DNA of 64,000 nt from Bacteroidales bacterium (GTDB lineage: Bacteria; Bacteroidota; Bacteroidia; Bacteroidales; UBA12077): the NCBI GenBank assembly GCA_028282785.1, contig JANQHE010000034.1, positions 1-64,000 of the forward strand, read 5' to 3'. Below the pieces are notes generated by a model. That model had not been told where the DNA came from. It made no database searches and saw only the letters and a program-made list of their open reading frames with translations. Shown one piece after another: positions 53,878-63,043 of the stretch. A program made the position numbers and the translations under genes. Within the stretch, counting starts at the first letter, position 1. Each line of letters begins with the position of its first letter.

Positions 53878-56178
53878 TTAAAATTTAAAATTATAAGTAA
53901 TTGATGGTATCCATCTAAATAAAGATAACTGAACGGCTTCAGTACTACCTTCATCGTTTTCTTGAAATGTAATGGTATAGGCATTTTCTCGCCCATAAGC
54001 ATTATATAACGAAAAGTTCCAACTTGCTTCTCTTCCTTTTTTCTTTTGTTTTATATAGGTAGCTCCAATATCTAACCTATGATAATCAGGCATTCTGTAT
54101 CCATTTCTTTCAGTATAGTAATTAACGGTTTGCCCTTCTATTTCATATTTTCCACTGGGAAATGTAACTGCGTTCCCGGTATAGTAAACCCAGGAAGCAG
54201 ATAAATTCCATTTTGGATTAATCTGATACATACCTACAAGCGATATGTCATGTTTACGGTCATATTTTGTTGGATACCAATCACCATCATTTATATCATC
54301 AAACTGTTTTTCAGTTCTGGAATATGTGTAGCTTAACCAACCTGTAAATTTACCTGTGTTTTTCTTTAAAAGGAACTCAGCTCCATACGAACGGCCTTTG
54401 CCAAAAACCAGCTGTGATTCAATATAAGGATTTAAGAAAAGGTCCGCTCCATTTTCATAATCAATTTGGTTTTGCATGCCTTTATAATATACTTCAATGG
54501 ATGTTTCAATCTGGTTATCTAAGAAATTTCTAAAATAACCAAGTGAAACTTGGTCAGAAATCCCTGGTTCAACAATGTTACTTGTTGGGATCCATGCATC
54601 CATAGGTGTTCCGGAAGTTGAGTTGGATACCTGGTGAATATATTGCCTGTTTCTTGAATATGAAAGTTTTAAGGAACTTATATCATCTATTAGGTAAGTA
54701 GCATTAAACCTTGGTTCAAAACCTCCATAAGTTTTTATAATCTCATTAGATTGATAAATAGTAGTATCGATTACATCTCCGTCTTTATCAAACGAATAAA
54801 CATCTCCCGGGCCGGTAGCCATAAACATTGAATACCTTAAACCATATTCAAATTTTAATTTATCATTTAAATTCCATTGATGAGATATATAAGCTGCTGC
54901 TTCATATCCATAATCCTTGTCTTGATCAAAAGAGTCAAAGTTTTCATTACCTGAAACTTCCCCCGGAACATAAGTGTGATAAGTAAATTTTCCTCCGAAT
55001 TTTAAGGTGTGTTGAGGATTTATAAAAAAAGTAAAATCCTCTTTTAAATCTATGTCGTTAATTCCTGATGTGATGGTTAGCTCATTATCTCCAATATCTG
55101 AATTAATATCATAATCGTAATTACTAAATATTAAAGAACTATTAAGGAATAACCTATCGTTAAAAAGATGGTTCCAACGAATTGTACCTGTTGAATTTCC
55201 CCAATCTATCCCCATCATATCTTCAAAGCTAAATATATCGCGGCCAAAATAACCGGAAATATATAATCGGTTTTTATCATTAATTCTATAGTTAGCTTTT
55301 AAGTTCAGATCATAAAAATATAATGTTACATCATCATAGTCTTCTGTTAGCTTCAAGAATAAATCCAGATATGTTCTTCTGCCTGAAATAATAAAAGATC
55401 CTTTGTCCTTAACGATTGGACCTTCAACTGTTAATCGTGATGATATTAAACCTAATCCGCCCGACACATCGTACTCTTTCATGTTTCCTTCTTTCATTTG
55501 AATATCCAAGACAGATGCCAGTCTCCCTCCATACTCAGCAGGGCCGCCTCCTTTTATCATTTTCATGTCCTTTATGGCATCCGAATTAAAGACGGAGAAA
55601 AAACCTAATAAATGGGAAGCACTGTAAACGGTAGCTTCGTCGAGTAAAATTAGGTTTTGGTCGGTATTTCCTCCACGAACTGTATAACCACTGTTTCCTT
55701 CACCTGCCGATTTTATGCCAGGCATTAACTGCAATGTTTTCAAAAGATCCTGTTCTCCAAATAGTACGGGAACTGTAGATATTTCCTTAGGTGAAATTTT
55801 AAAAGCACCTATTTCCGTAGATTTTATGTTATGGTCTGCTTTTTTTGCGGTAACTACAATTTCTTCCAGTTGTTGAGAAGTTTCTAAAAGCTCAACATTT
55901 TTTGTTTTACTTTCGTTCAGGTTAATGTTAAATTCCAGCATATTATAACCCATATAGCTATATTGGATAGTATAATCACCTTCCGGGACTGTTAATGAAT
56001 AAAAACCGTAAGCATTGGTTATTGTTCCCTTCTGTATTTCTTTAATGTAAATAGTTGCACCGATCAGTTCTTCTCCATTACCGGCATCTTTTACATAACC
56101 ACTAATGGTATATTTGTTTTGAGCAAACACATTAAATCCAAATGTAGTTATGAGAATAAATAAAATAATTTTCTTCAT
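53878..56178 (-). CDS. TonB-dependent receptor (DUF4249-associated)
   Basis: A 766-residue outer-membrane receptor. It has a signal peptide (1-19, ending FNVFAQ), a carboxypeptidase-regulatory-like domain (about 23-105: YTISGYVKDAGNGEELIGAT), a plug domain (about 120-235) with the glycine-rich YTVRGGNTDQNLILLDEATV, and a beta-barrel ending in the aromatic RWIPSITYNFKF. It is not closely similar to the two receptors at 2605 and 10448. It forms an operon with the DUF4249 gene. The cargo is unknown; iron chelates or oligomers are typical for the superfamily. Upstream 449 bases carry no recognised gene. Confidence 0.93.
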   Translation of the reverse strand: MKKIILFILITTFGFNVFAQNKYTISGYVKDAGNGEELIGATIYIKEIQKGTITNAYGFYSLTVPEGDYTIQYSYMGYNMLEFNINLNESKTKNVELLETSQQLEEIVVTAKKADHNIKSTEIGAFKISPKEISTVPVLFGEQDLLKTLQLMPGIKSAGEGNSGYTVRGGNTDQNLILLDEATVYSASHLLGFFSVFNSDAIKDMKMIKGGGPAEYGGRLASVLDIQMKEGNMKEYDVSGGLGLISSRLTVEGPIVKDKGSFIISGRRTYLDLFLKLTEDYDDVTLYFYDLNLKANYRINDKNRLYISGYFGRDIFSFEDMMGIDWGNSTGTIRWNHLFNDRLFLNSSLIFSNYDYDINSDIGDNELTITSGINDIDLKEDFTFFINPQHTLKFGGKFTYHTYVPGEVSGNENFDSFDQDKDYGYEAAAYISHQWNLNDKLKFEYGLRYSMFMATGPGDVYSFDKDGDVIDTTIYQSNEIIKTYGGFEPRFNATYLIDDISSLKLSYSRNRQYIHQVSNSTSGTPMDAWIPTSNIVEPGISDQVSLGYFRNFLDNQIETSIEVYYKGMQNQIDYENGADLFLNPYIESQLVFGKGRSYGAEFLLKKNTGKFTGWLSYTYSRTEKQFDDINDGDWYPTKYDRKHDISLVGMYQINPKWNLSASWVYYTGNAVTFPSGKYEIEGQTVNYYTERNGYRMPDYHRLDIGATYIKQKKKGREASWNFSLYNAYGRENAYTITFQENDEGSTEAVQLSLFRWIPSITYNFKF

Positions 56179-56627
56179 TCGTTTTTTGTGGTTTTTAATT
56201 ATTGATTAGCAATTATATTGTTAGAAACATATTGCGCGAGATTAGTTTTAATATTAAACAATTATCCGGTCTTATTAAACGGTAACACCAAAGTTCTCAA
56301 ATGGTAAAAATTATGCCGTCAATTCAAATAAGATTTGTGTCTAATATATTTCAGAAGAAACCTTTAATAAAATCTTTTCGATGTTTAAGATTCTTTTAAG
56401 GATAGAATTAAGGTTTTTATCGATATTGCCTGGAATATATAAATTGATAAATGTTTGTTATAACTTGAAGAAAATAAGGAAGTATTGTGAAATGTAGACT
56501 TTTAGTTGGGTTTATGGAAGAACCTACTCTAGCTTATTGCAGAGAAATTATTGTTGATTCATCCGGTAGTGGATTCAGGGAGAGCTTATTTAGTTTTAAT
56601 CACACGCAATAGTTGGTTAGAGAAAAC
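56179..56627. other. 449-base gap, nothing recognised
   Basis: This AT-rich stretch separates the receptor operon from the membrane protein gene at 56628. A GTG-started frame of about 40 codons (near 56480-56610, including LVGFMEEPTLAYC and EIIVDSSGSGFRE) is open on the plus strand, but I do not recognise it, and it has no promoter or ribosome site. I see no hairpin or repeat of note. The receptor promoter is presumably at the left end. Confidence 0.5.
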
Positions 56628-57326
56628 CTAAGAACGAAAAGATTTAGAGTTTCTTCTATAAATTAAGTAAAAGGTAAATAGTAGGGTACTTACTCCTAAT
56701 ATGAATATGATCCAGGGAAACCGTTCCGGAATATATATTAATGACAAATCAAATAAATTATCACTTAAAGATTTATTCTGAATTTCTTCCCAATTAATAT
56801 CAACGATAAGAAACCTGCTAAAATCCCAAATAAAAGAGGCGAAAATAATTACTGCACCTAATATAAGCAACAACCACTCCTTGCGCTTTAATAATATTTC
56901 AAAATAAACGATCATCAAAGCCAGAATAATCATTAATACCGAAGCTATAATAGGCGTGATAACAGGGCCGATCCACATGACAGGAAGCAGAAAAAGTACG
57001 TCCAAGGTAAGTAAACTTTCGGGCCAGCCAAGAATTAAATATAGAAAAATATAATAAATGATATCCCATATGGCAAAAGAATAAATAAACCAGGCAAACC
57101 GTTGTGAAACAGTTTTTCCTGCTAGTACGCCAACGGAAAGTAACATAAATAATGAAGCAAGCTCGCGTATTAATTCAGTAATTGCAAGCTGATTTTCAAT
57201 AGGAACTAATGGAAACTCAAAACCATTCGGATAAAATAAGGCACGTAAATAAACCACAACTGCACCTTCAAAAATTCCCATGGTTACGGCAAAGACTGTT
57301 ACCCAAATTAAGGTTTGCTTTTTCAT
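56628..57326 (-). CDS. Unknown multi-pass membrane protein (232 aa)
   Basis: I do not recognise a named family. The 232 residues form about six transmembrane helices. The N-terminal region MKKQTLIWVTVFAVTMGIFE carries a charged Glu inside a helix (GIFEGAVVVYLRALFYP), and another helix holds FAIWDIIYYIFLYLILGWPE. A large hydrophilic loop, FLIVDINWEEIQNKSLSDN, precedes the last helix. The C-terminus is basic (YRRNSKSFRS). It is encoded alone and divergently from mutS2, 142 bases away. A conserved hypothetical inner-membrane protein is all that can be said. Confidence 0.75.
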   Translation of the reverse strand: MKKQTLIWVTVFAVTMGIFEGAVVVYLRALFYPNGFEFPLVPIENQLAITELIRELASLFMLLSVGVLAGKTVSQRFAWFIYSFAIWDIIYYIFLYLILGWPESLLTLDVLFLLPVMWIGPVITPIIASVLMIILALMIVYFEILLKRKEWLLLILGAVIIFASFIWDFSRFLIVDINWEEIQNKSLSDNLFDLSLIYIPERFPWIIFILGVSTLLFTFYLIYRRNSKSFRS

Positions 57327-57431
57327 ATTTTAAGGTTTTTATTAAATTCTTCAAGTTACTAGACATATGTTAATAAATCAAGAATATTTTATGAATGCTC
57401 TATGAGATTACTTAATTGCCAGTTAAATTGT

Positions 57432-57439
57432 TAATTTTG
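57432..57439 (+). promoter_or_regulatory. -7 box upstream of mutS2
   Basis: TAATTTTG matches TAnnTTTG, 29 bases before the GTG start at 57469. It is followed by a short A-rich leader. A -33 element is not evident. Confidence 0.4.
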
Positions 57440-57468
57440 CACAGTTTCAAAAAGATAAAATTAAGCAA

Positions 57469-59967
57469 GTGCTATATCCAGATAATTTCGAACATAAAAT
57501 TGGCTTTGATAAGATCCGAGACATGCTAAAAGGAGGTTGCCTTAGCAATCTTGGGAGAATGCGTGTAGATAAAATTCGATTTTCAACAAAATATTCTTTT
57601 ATTGATACACTTGTAAATCAGGTTGATGAGTTCAAGCAGATCATGTTGATGGAAGATGATTTTCCATTAAGTCATTTTATTGATTTAACACCAGCACTAA
57701 AAAAGGTAAAAGTTGTAGGAACATATTTTTTGCCGGAAGAATTATTCGATCTTAAACGATCTTTAGAGACGATCAAAGCAATTTTAAAGTTTTTTAAAGT
57801 AAGACCTGCCCGTCCGGCAGGCGGGAAAGAAGATGAAAAGTATCCATACTTACAGAAACTTGCTGATAATGTAAAGCTTTATCCGTTTGTTTTTGAGAGA
57901 ATTGATTCAATTATAACCAAACAGGGAAAAATAAAAGACAATGCTTCGCCTGAATTAAATCTTATTCGTAAAGACATTAGGGATAAGGAAAGTTCGGTTT
58001 CTAAAAGGTTGCAAAGTATCTTAAAAGATGCTCAGAAAAATGGGATTGTAGATAAGGAGGCATCACTTTCTATTCGAGATGGAAGAGCTACAATTCCCGT
58101 TGATGCATCAAATAAAAGGAAAATAAAAGGCTTAATTCTTGATGAATCGGCAACCGGGAAAACTGCCTATATTGAACCAACTGAGATTGTAGAGCTAAAT
58201 AATGATATTAAGGAATTATATTATGCAGAAAGGCGGGAAATTGTAAAAATTCTTACACAGTTTGCAGATGATATCCGGCCTTACCTGGATGATTTAATGT
58301 TAGCATACGATTATATGGGGACAATAGATTTTATTCGTTCAAAGGCCATGTTGGCAAATAGATTGAATGGAATAAAACCTATATTCAATGATCGCCCGAT
58401 GCTGGAGTGGAAAAAAGCGGTTCATCCTTTATTGTTTTTATCATTTAAAGAGGAAGGAAGAACTGTTGTTCCACTGGATATTGAATTAAATAATGATAAC
58501 CAAAGAATTCTCTTGATATCCGGACCAAATGCCGGAGGTAAATCGGTTTGTTTGCAGACAGTTGGATTGTTGCAATATATGTTTCAGTGTGGTTTGCTGG
58601 TTCCAATGAATGAAAATTCGGAAATTGGATTATTTCAAAACGTATTTATAAATATTGGTGATGATCAATCTATTGAAAATGATCTAAGCACATACAGCTC
58701 TCATTTGATGAATATGAAAAATTTCATCAAATCAGCAAATAATAAAACTCTGGTTTTGATAGACGAATTTGGTTCAGGAACAGAACCTATGCTTGGAGGC
58801 GCAATAGCTGAGGCAATATTAGATAGCTTAAATCAACGAAAAGCCTTTGGTGTTATAACAACGCATTATACGTCTTTAAAGCATTTTGCTTCATCAGCTT
58901 TTGGAATCGAAAACGGAGCTATGCTTTTCGATACAGGCAAAATAGAACCTTTATTTAAACTTTCGATAGGCGAACCAGGTAGTTCTTTTGCTTTCGAGAT
59001 TGCAAGAAAAATTGGTTTACCGGAAGATATCTTACAAAAAGCAACCGAAAAAATAGGAAAAGATCATATTGATTTTGATAAAAATCTGAAAGATATTATT
59101 CGTGATAAGCGTTACTGGGAAACAAAGAGAGATAGTGTTAGAAAAGCTGAGAAGAAATTAGACGATCAAATTGCCAGATATACAGCAGAACTGGAAGTGG
59201 TTGACAAATCCAGAAAAGAGATTATTAAAAAAGCAAAAGAAGAGGCTGAAACTTTATTAGCGGATGTTAACAAAAGAATAGAGAATACAATTCGCGAAAT
59301 AAAAGAAAGTAAAGCTGAAAAGGAAAAGACAAAACTTGCCCGGAAAAATTTAACTGAATTCAAAGAAAAGTTGAATGAGATTGATGGTGAGGAAGAAGCT
59401 AGGATTCAAAGAAAGATTGAAAAACTGAAAAACAGGGAAAAGCAGGCGAAGAAAAAAACTACCGTCGAAAAAACTGCAAAAGAACTTAAATCCGACCCTT
59501 ATAAAATTGAAAAAGGAGATAAGGTAAGGCTTTTTGGGCAAGATAATGTAGGTGAAGTTTTAGATGTTAACGGAAAAAGCATTATGGTTGCTTTTGGTAA
59601 TATGATCACTACTCTGGATGAAAAAAAACTGGAAAAAATATCGGAAAAAGAATATAAAAAGCACTCAAAAAGCTCTTTAACAAAAACGTCTGGCTATAAT
59701 GATTTTGGCGAAAGAAAATTGAAATTTAAACCGGAAATTGACGTTCGTGGCAAACGTGCGGAAGAAGCGTTACAGACTGTACAGGATTTTATCGAAGAGG
59801 CTATTGTGGTTAATATGGGAACTGTAAAAATCCTTCATGGAAAAGGAGATGGTATTTTGCGCCAGTTGATTCGTCAATACCTTGAAACAGTTGATGTTGT
59901 TAGATCTTTTCGTGATGAAAGTGTTCAGTTTGGTGGTTCCGGAATTACCATTGTGGATTTTGAATAA
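57469..59967 (+). CDS. mutS2: MutS2-type endonuclease/ATPase with Smr domain
   Basis: An 832-residue MutS2. The core helical region is followed by an ATPase with Walker A (G352-P-N-A-G-G-K-S359), Walker B (LVLIDEFGSGTEP) and the signature STYSSHL region, then a long charged coiled coil (about 530-670), and a C-terminal Smr domain (about 745-832: EIDVRGKRAEEALQTVQDF; HGKGDGILR). MutS2 proteins act on recombination intermediates or stalled ribosomes; which applies in Bacteroidota is unsettled. The start is GTG, giving MLYPDNFEHKIGFDKIR as in the family. Residues 112-120 (RPARPAGGK) are encoded by a small GC-rich palindrome (57805-57825) and look inserted. Confidence 0.95.
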   Translation: MLYPDNFEHKIGFDKIRDMLKGGCLSNLGRMRVDKIRFSTKYSFIDTLVNQVDEFKQIMLMEDDFPLSHFIDLTPALKKVKVVGTYFLPEELFDLKRSLETIKAILKFFKVRPARPAGGKEDEKYPYLQKLADNVKLYPFVFERIDSIITKQGKIKDNASPELNLIRKDIRDKESSVSKRLQSILKDAQKNGIVDKEASLSIRDGRATIPVDASNKRKIKGLILDESATGKTAYIEPTEIVELNNDIKELYYAERREIVKILTQFADDIRPYLDDLMLAYDYMGTIDFIRSKAMLANRLNGIKPIFNDRPMLEWKKAVHPLLFLSFKEEGRTVVPLDIELNNDNQRILLISGPNAGGKSVCLQTVGLLQYMFQCGLLVPMNENSEIGLFQNVFINIGDDQSIENDLSTYSSHLMNMKNFIKSANNKTLVLIDEFGSGTEPMLGGAIAEAILDSLNQRKAFGVITTHYTSLKHFASSAFGIENGAMLFDTGKIEPLFKLSIGEPGSSFAFEIARKIGLPEDILQKATEKIGKDHIDFDKNLKDIIRDKRYWETKRDSVRKAEKKLDDQIARYTAELEVVDKSRKEIIKKAKEEAETLLADVNKRIENTIREIKESKAEKEKTKLARKNLTEFKEKLNEIDGEEEARIQRKIEKLKNREKQAKKKTTVEKTAKELKSDPYKIEKGDKVRLFGQDNVGEVLDVNGKSIMVAFGNMITTLDEKKLEKISEKEYKKHSKSSLTKTSGYNDFGERKLKFKPEIDVRGKRAEEALQTVQDFIEEAIVVNMGTVKILHGKGDGILRQLIRQYLETVDVVRSFRDESVQFGGSGITIVDFE
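57805..57825. repeat. Small GC-rich palindrome inside mutS2
   Basis: CCTGCC (57805-57810), a five-base loop and GGCAGG (57816-57821), then CGGG, lie in-frame in mutS2. The base composition stands out from the AT-rich gene around it. It resembles the short GC-rich palindromes dispersed in Bacteroidota genomes and in the loop of the 12907-12981 hairpin. Confidence 0.65.
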
Positions 59968-60051
59968 AACACATTTTTGTAAACCATTCAGGGCTATCTT
60001 ATAATCTGTCAAATGACTAAATAATTAACCATTTGATTCCAAACCAATTTC

Positions 60052-60063
60052 TGTTCGCGAACA
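60052..60063. promoter_or_regulatory. 12-bp palindrome in promoter of the nucleotidyltransferase/HEPN pair
   Basis: TGTTCGCGAACA is a perfect palindrome ending eight bases before the -7 box. It lies where a repressor would block sigma binding, so it is a candidate operator for autoregulation of the operon. No regulator is identified. Confidence 0.5.
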
Positions 60064-60071
60064 AATTTTCC

Positions 60072-60079
60072 TATCTTTG
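60072..60079 (+). promoter_or_regulatory. -7 box of the nucleotidyltransferase/HEPN operon
   Basis: TATCTTTG matches TAnnTTTG exactly and ends only four bases before the ATG at 60084. Transcription would start at or next to the start codon, so the mRNA may be leaderless. Confidence 0.55.
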
Positions 60080-60083
60080 TTAA

Positions 60084-60401
60084 ATGAGGAAAAAAAGGGA
60101 AATATTGCTTTCTATGATTAAGAAGCGGGTCAAAGAGATCGATTCCTCGGCAGAAATTATTCTTTATGGATCAAGAGCCAGAGGTGATGAGCGCCCTGAT
60201 TCTGATTGGGATATTTTGATTCTTATAAATACAAAGGCAGACTTAGAAACAGAACAGGTGTTCAGGCATAAATTATTTGATATTGAATTAGAATTAGGAG
60301 AACCTTTATCAACTTTTGTTTATAATAAAGAAGAATGGGAAAAGAAGTACTGGATGACACCATTATATAAGAATATCTCAAAAGATGGAATAATCATTTA
60401 A
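60084..60401 (+). CDS. MNT-type nucleotidyltransferase (minimal nucleotidyltransferase, MntA-like)
   Basis: A 105-residue protein with the complete GSx10DxD motif: G29-S30, then D41 and D43 in YGSRARGDERPDSDWDILIL. This is the core of the minimal nucleotidyltransferase family. In HEPN/MNT toxin-antitoxin pairs the MNT protein is the antitoxin and can add AMP to the HEPN toxin. The HEPN gene starts four bases after its stop, so the two are an operon. The ATG at 60084 gives the family-like start MRKKREILLSMIKKRV. It is preceded by a -7 box and a palindrome. Actual nucleotidyl transfer is inference from the motif. Confidence 0.88.
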   Translation: MRKKREILLSMIKKRVKEIDSSAEIILYGSRARGDERPDSDWDILILINTKADLETEQVFRHKLFDIELELGEPLSTFVYNKEEWEKKYWMTPLYKNISKDGIII

Positions 60402-60405
60402 CTTT

Positions 60406-60795
60406 ATGTTAGAATCACATTATGAATATATCAATTATCGGCTAAAAAGGGCATGGGATACATTTAATGATGCCAAACTTTTAGCAGAAAACCAGAGTTG
60501 GAATTCTGCGGTAAATAGATTGTATTATGCCTGTTTTTATGCAGTTTTAGCTTTGTTTAGCAAATGTAATATAAATTCTAGTACACATTCTGGTGTAAAA
60601 ACACAGTTCACTCTTCATTTTATTAAATCTGGAAAATTAGATAAATCTTTTGGAATTTTATATACGGATTTATTTGACTTTAGGCATAAAGGAGATTATG
60701 GTGATTTTTTTGATTTCGAAGAAAATAACGTTGTTATTTTAATTCCTAAGGTGAAAGGTTTTTTGGAACAAATTGGTCAATTAATAAAGCAATAA
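60406..60795 (+). CDS. HEPN domain protein, putative toxin partner of the nucleotidyltransferase
   Basis: A 129-residue all-helical protein with the HEPN (PF05168-type) features AVNRLYYACFYAVLALF and a later DLFDFRHKGDYGDFFDF. The canonical HEPN ribonuclease motif is R-x4-6-H; here the conserved block is R93-H-K-G-D97-Y98 without the downstream His, as is usual in this subgroup, so RNase activity is not certain. It follows the MNT gene by four bases. Together they match HEPN/MNT modules that act as toxin-antitoxin systems. A downstream deacetylase gene begins 18 bases after its stop and may be part of the same transcript. Confidence 0.85.
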   Translation: MLESHYEYINYRLKRAWDTFNDAKLLAENQSWNSAVNRLYYACFYAVLALFSKCNINSSTHSGVKTQFTLHFIKSGKLDKSFGILYTDLFDFRHKGDYGDFFDFEENNVVILIPKVKGFLEQIGQLIKQ

Positions 60796-60813
60796 GTAAA
60801 AACATTAATACTC

Positions 60814-62118
60814 TTGATACTTTTATTTACCCCAAGGACTTCAGTCAGATTAGATTATATCTTAAAATTTATTTTTAAAGATATTCTCGGTACAGAATTT
60901 AAAGTTGTTGCAGATAAAGATGAATTTATATCTTATACATCTCTTAAGATTAATTACTCAAATGAAAATATCGAAAACAGCTTACAAATAATTCCAACAG
61001 ATTTACTTTTCGAGAAAAGTATATTACAAAAGAAAATTACGGTTGGTAATTGGGAAGGTCAAAAAATCTTTTTTGAAACTTCAGGTATAGATATTCCCTT
61101 TGATTTGTTTGCTGCAAGTTTTTATTTGATCAGTCGCTATGAAGAGTATTTACCATTTAGTGCCGATCAGCACGGACGCTTTGAAGCAAACCAAAGTTTG
61201 GCCGGGCAAAACGGATTTTTATATGATCCTATAGTTGATCAATGGGTATGCAAATTGTCGAAAATTCTGAAAAAGCAAGGATTTACCGGATTTGAAGCAT
61301 ATGCAAGAGAGTTTAAATATATTCCAACAATAGATGTGGATAACGCATACGCATATTTGTACAAAGGAACTGTAAGAACAATCGGGGCTACTATGCGTGA
61401 TTTGTTTAAACTGGACATTGATGAAAACATCAAAAGATTTCAGACACTTAAGGGAGAGAAGGACCCTTATGATACTTACGGATACCTAAATACATTACAC
61501 AAAAAATATGGAGTTGACCCCATATGGTTCTTTTTAGTTGGAAATTACAGTACCTATGACAAAAACCTACCAACAGACAGTGAAGCTTTTCAGGAATTAA
61601 TAAAAGAGATTTCTGAAAAAGCTGAAGTTGGAATTCATCCATCTTATGAATCAAATACGGATTTCGATCAACTTAAGAATGAATTTACTTATTTATCAGG
61701 AATCTCGAAGAAACCGATTACCAAAAGCAGACAGCATTACCTGAAACTATTATTTACAGAGACATATCAAAATCTTATAAAGTTAGGAATTAAGGAAGAT
61801 TATACACTGGGTTATGGTTCTGATATTGGATTCAGGGCAGGAACATGCACACCATTTAATTTTTACGATTTACTAAATGAAAAAGAAACCGGATTAAAAA
61901 TATATCCTTTCCAGATTATGGATGTAACGCTTCATGAATATTTAAAACTAAGTGTTGATGAAGCTATAGAGAAAATAAGAGATATCATAACCAAAGTAAA
62001 AGAGGTAAAAGGTACTTTTATCAGTTTATGGCACAATGAGTCTTTAAGTGATCATGGGCATTGGAAAGGTTGGGAACCGGTTTATAAAAAGATGCTTGAA
62101 ATTATTTTTGAAAAGTAA
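60814..62118 (+). CDS. Polysaccharide deacetylase family protein (NodB-like, DUF7033-type N-terminus)
   Basis: A 434-residue protein. The TTG at 60814 gives MILLFTPRTSVRLDYILKFI, the family's usual N-terminus, and an in-frame stop lies 21 bases upstream, so a TTG start is well supported. The N-terminal half contains LFAASFYLISRYEEYLPF. The C-terminal NodB-like half shows the metal and catalytic residues: Asp pair in IPTIDVDNAYAYLYKG, H in GIHPSYESN, R-x-H in SRQHYLKL, and SDIGFRAGTCTPFNFYDL. It is likely a deacetylase acting on surface or cell-wall glycans; substrate unknown. It lies 18 bases behind the HEPN gene and 6 before the transferase gene. Confidence 0.85.
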   Translation: MILLFTPRTSVRLDYILKFIFKDILGTEFKVVADKDEFISYTSLKINYSNENIENSLQIIPTDLLFEKSILQKKITVGNWEGQKIFFETSGIDIPFDLFAASFYLISRYEEYLPFSADQHGRFEANQSLAGQNGFLYDPIVDQWVCKLSKILKKQGFTGFEAYAREFKYIPTIDVDNAYAYLYKGTVRTIGATMRDLFKLDIDENIKRFQTLKGEKDPYDTYGYLNTLHKKYGVDPIWFFLVGNYSTYDKNLPTDSEAFQELIKEISEKAEVGIHPSYESNTDFDQLKNEFTYLSGISKKPITKSRQHYLKLLFTETYQNLIKLGIKEDYTLGYGSDIGFRAGTCTPFNFYDLLNEKETGLKIYPFQIMDVTLHEYLKLSVDEAIEKIRDIITKVKEVKGTFISLWHNESLSDHGHWKGWEPVYKKMLEIIFEK

Positions 62119-62124
62119 ATTAAC

Positions 62125-63042
62125 TTGGAAATCACTCACCTCAAACATCATCAAATAGATAAAAAAAAGTGGGATGCTGCAATTAAAGATTCGCAGAACG
62201 GATTAATCTATGCACTTTCCTGGTTTTTAGATATTGTTTCGCCAAACTGGGAGGCAATTATTATAGATGACTATGAGTTTTTAATGCCTTTAACAAAAAA
62301 AAGAAAATTAGGGATCTCATATTGGAACAAGCCAGTTTTTACTCAATTTTTTGGTATTTTTTTTAGAGATAAATTAAATAAGGACATTACTTTAAAGATG
62401 ATAAAATTGGCTTTAAAAAAAGTAAAATATGTTGATGTTTGGTTTAATCCTAAAAATGAGTTTCCGGAAAGTTCTTTTTTTATCAAAAGGAAAACACAAG
62501 AATTAAAGCTTACAGATACTTATGAAAAGCTTGCTAACAATTATTCAAGAAGCAATAAAAATAATTTAAAGAAAGCATTAAAAGAAGGTTTAATAATTAA
62601 TCAAGAACCAAATATTGAGATTTTACTTAAGTTATTAAAAGGTATGTACTCTAGAAAAAATGTTGAGGGTGTTAAGGAACTTGATTTTACAAACCTAAAG
62701 CAGATTTATAATTATTCAGTTCAGAGTAATGAAATAAGTACAAATTGTTATACATTATTAAAGGATGGTAAGCCTTGTGCTGCTGCATTCTTTGTTGAAT
62801 GGAATAAACGAGCGATAATTTATCATGCTGCAAATGATATAGGACGTAAAACCAGGGCCATGTTTGTGTTAATTGATGAGTATATAAAAGATCATGCCGG
62901 ACAAGATTTAATTTTAGATTTCGCCGGTTCAAATATACCTGGAGTAGCTGAATGGAATGAAGGTTTTGGAGCCCGGAGTTTAAATTATTATGCTGTTCAT
63001 ATAAATAAATTACCAGTTCCTTTAAGGTGGATAAAACGATAA
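62125..63042 (+). CDS. GNAT/FemAB-like acyltransferase family protein
   Basis: A 305-residue protein starting at TTG (62125), 6 bases after the previous stop. The segment FDLILDFAGSNIPGVAEWNE-like region (LILDFAGSNIPGVAEWNEGF) and GKPCAAAFFVEWNKRAIIYH match the acetyltransferase fold of FemAB/GNAT-related proteins in Bacteroidota polysaccharide loci. The N-terminal half has WDAAIKDSQNGLIYALSWF, typical of this group. The acyl donor and acceptor are unknown; transfer of an acyl or aminoacyl group to a glycan or lipid is plausible. It is co-oriented with the deacetylase and converges with the hexapeptide acetyltransferase. Confidence 0.75.
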   Translation: MEITHLKHHQIDKKKWDAAIKDSQNGLIYALSWFLDIVSPNWEAIIIDDYEFLMPLTKKRKLGISYWNKPVFTQFFGIFFRDKLNKDITLKMIKLALKKVKYVDVWFNPKNEFPESSFFIKRKTQELKLTDTYEKLANNYSRSNKNNLKKALKEGLIINQEPNIEILLKLLKGMYSRKNVEGVKELDFTNLKQIYNYSVQSNEISTNCYTLLKDGKPCAAAFFVEWNKRAIIYHAANDIGRKTRAMFVLIDEYIKDHAGQDLILDFAGSNIPGVAEWNEGFGARSLNYYAVHINKLPVPLRWIKR

Positions 63043-63043
63043 A

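Noticed and set aside
57327-57468. Divergent region between the unknown membrane protein and mutS2 as a riboswitch
   Set aside because: I see no conserved stem set or known aptamer pattern; only a -7 box is supported.
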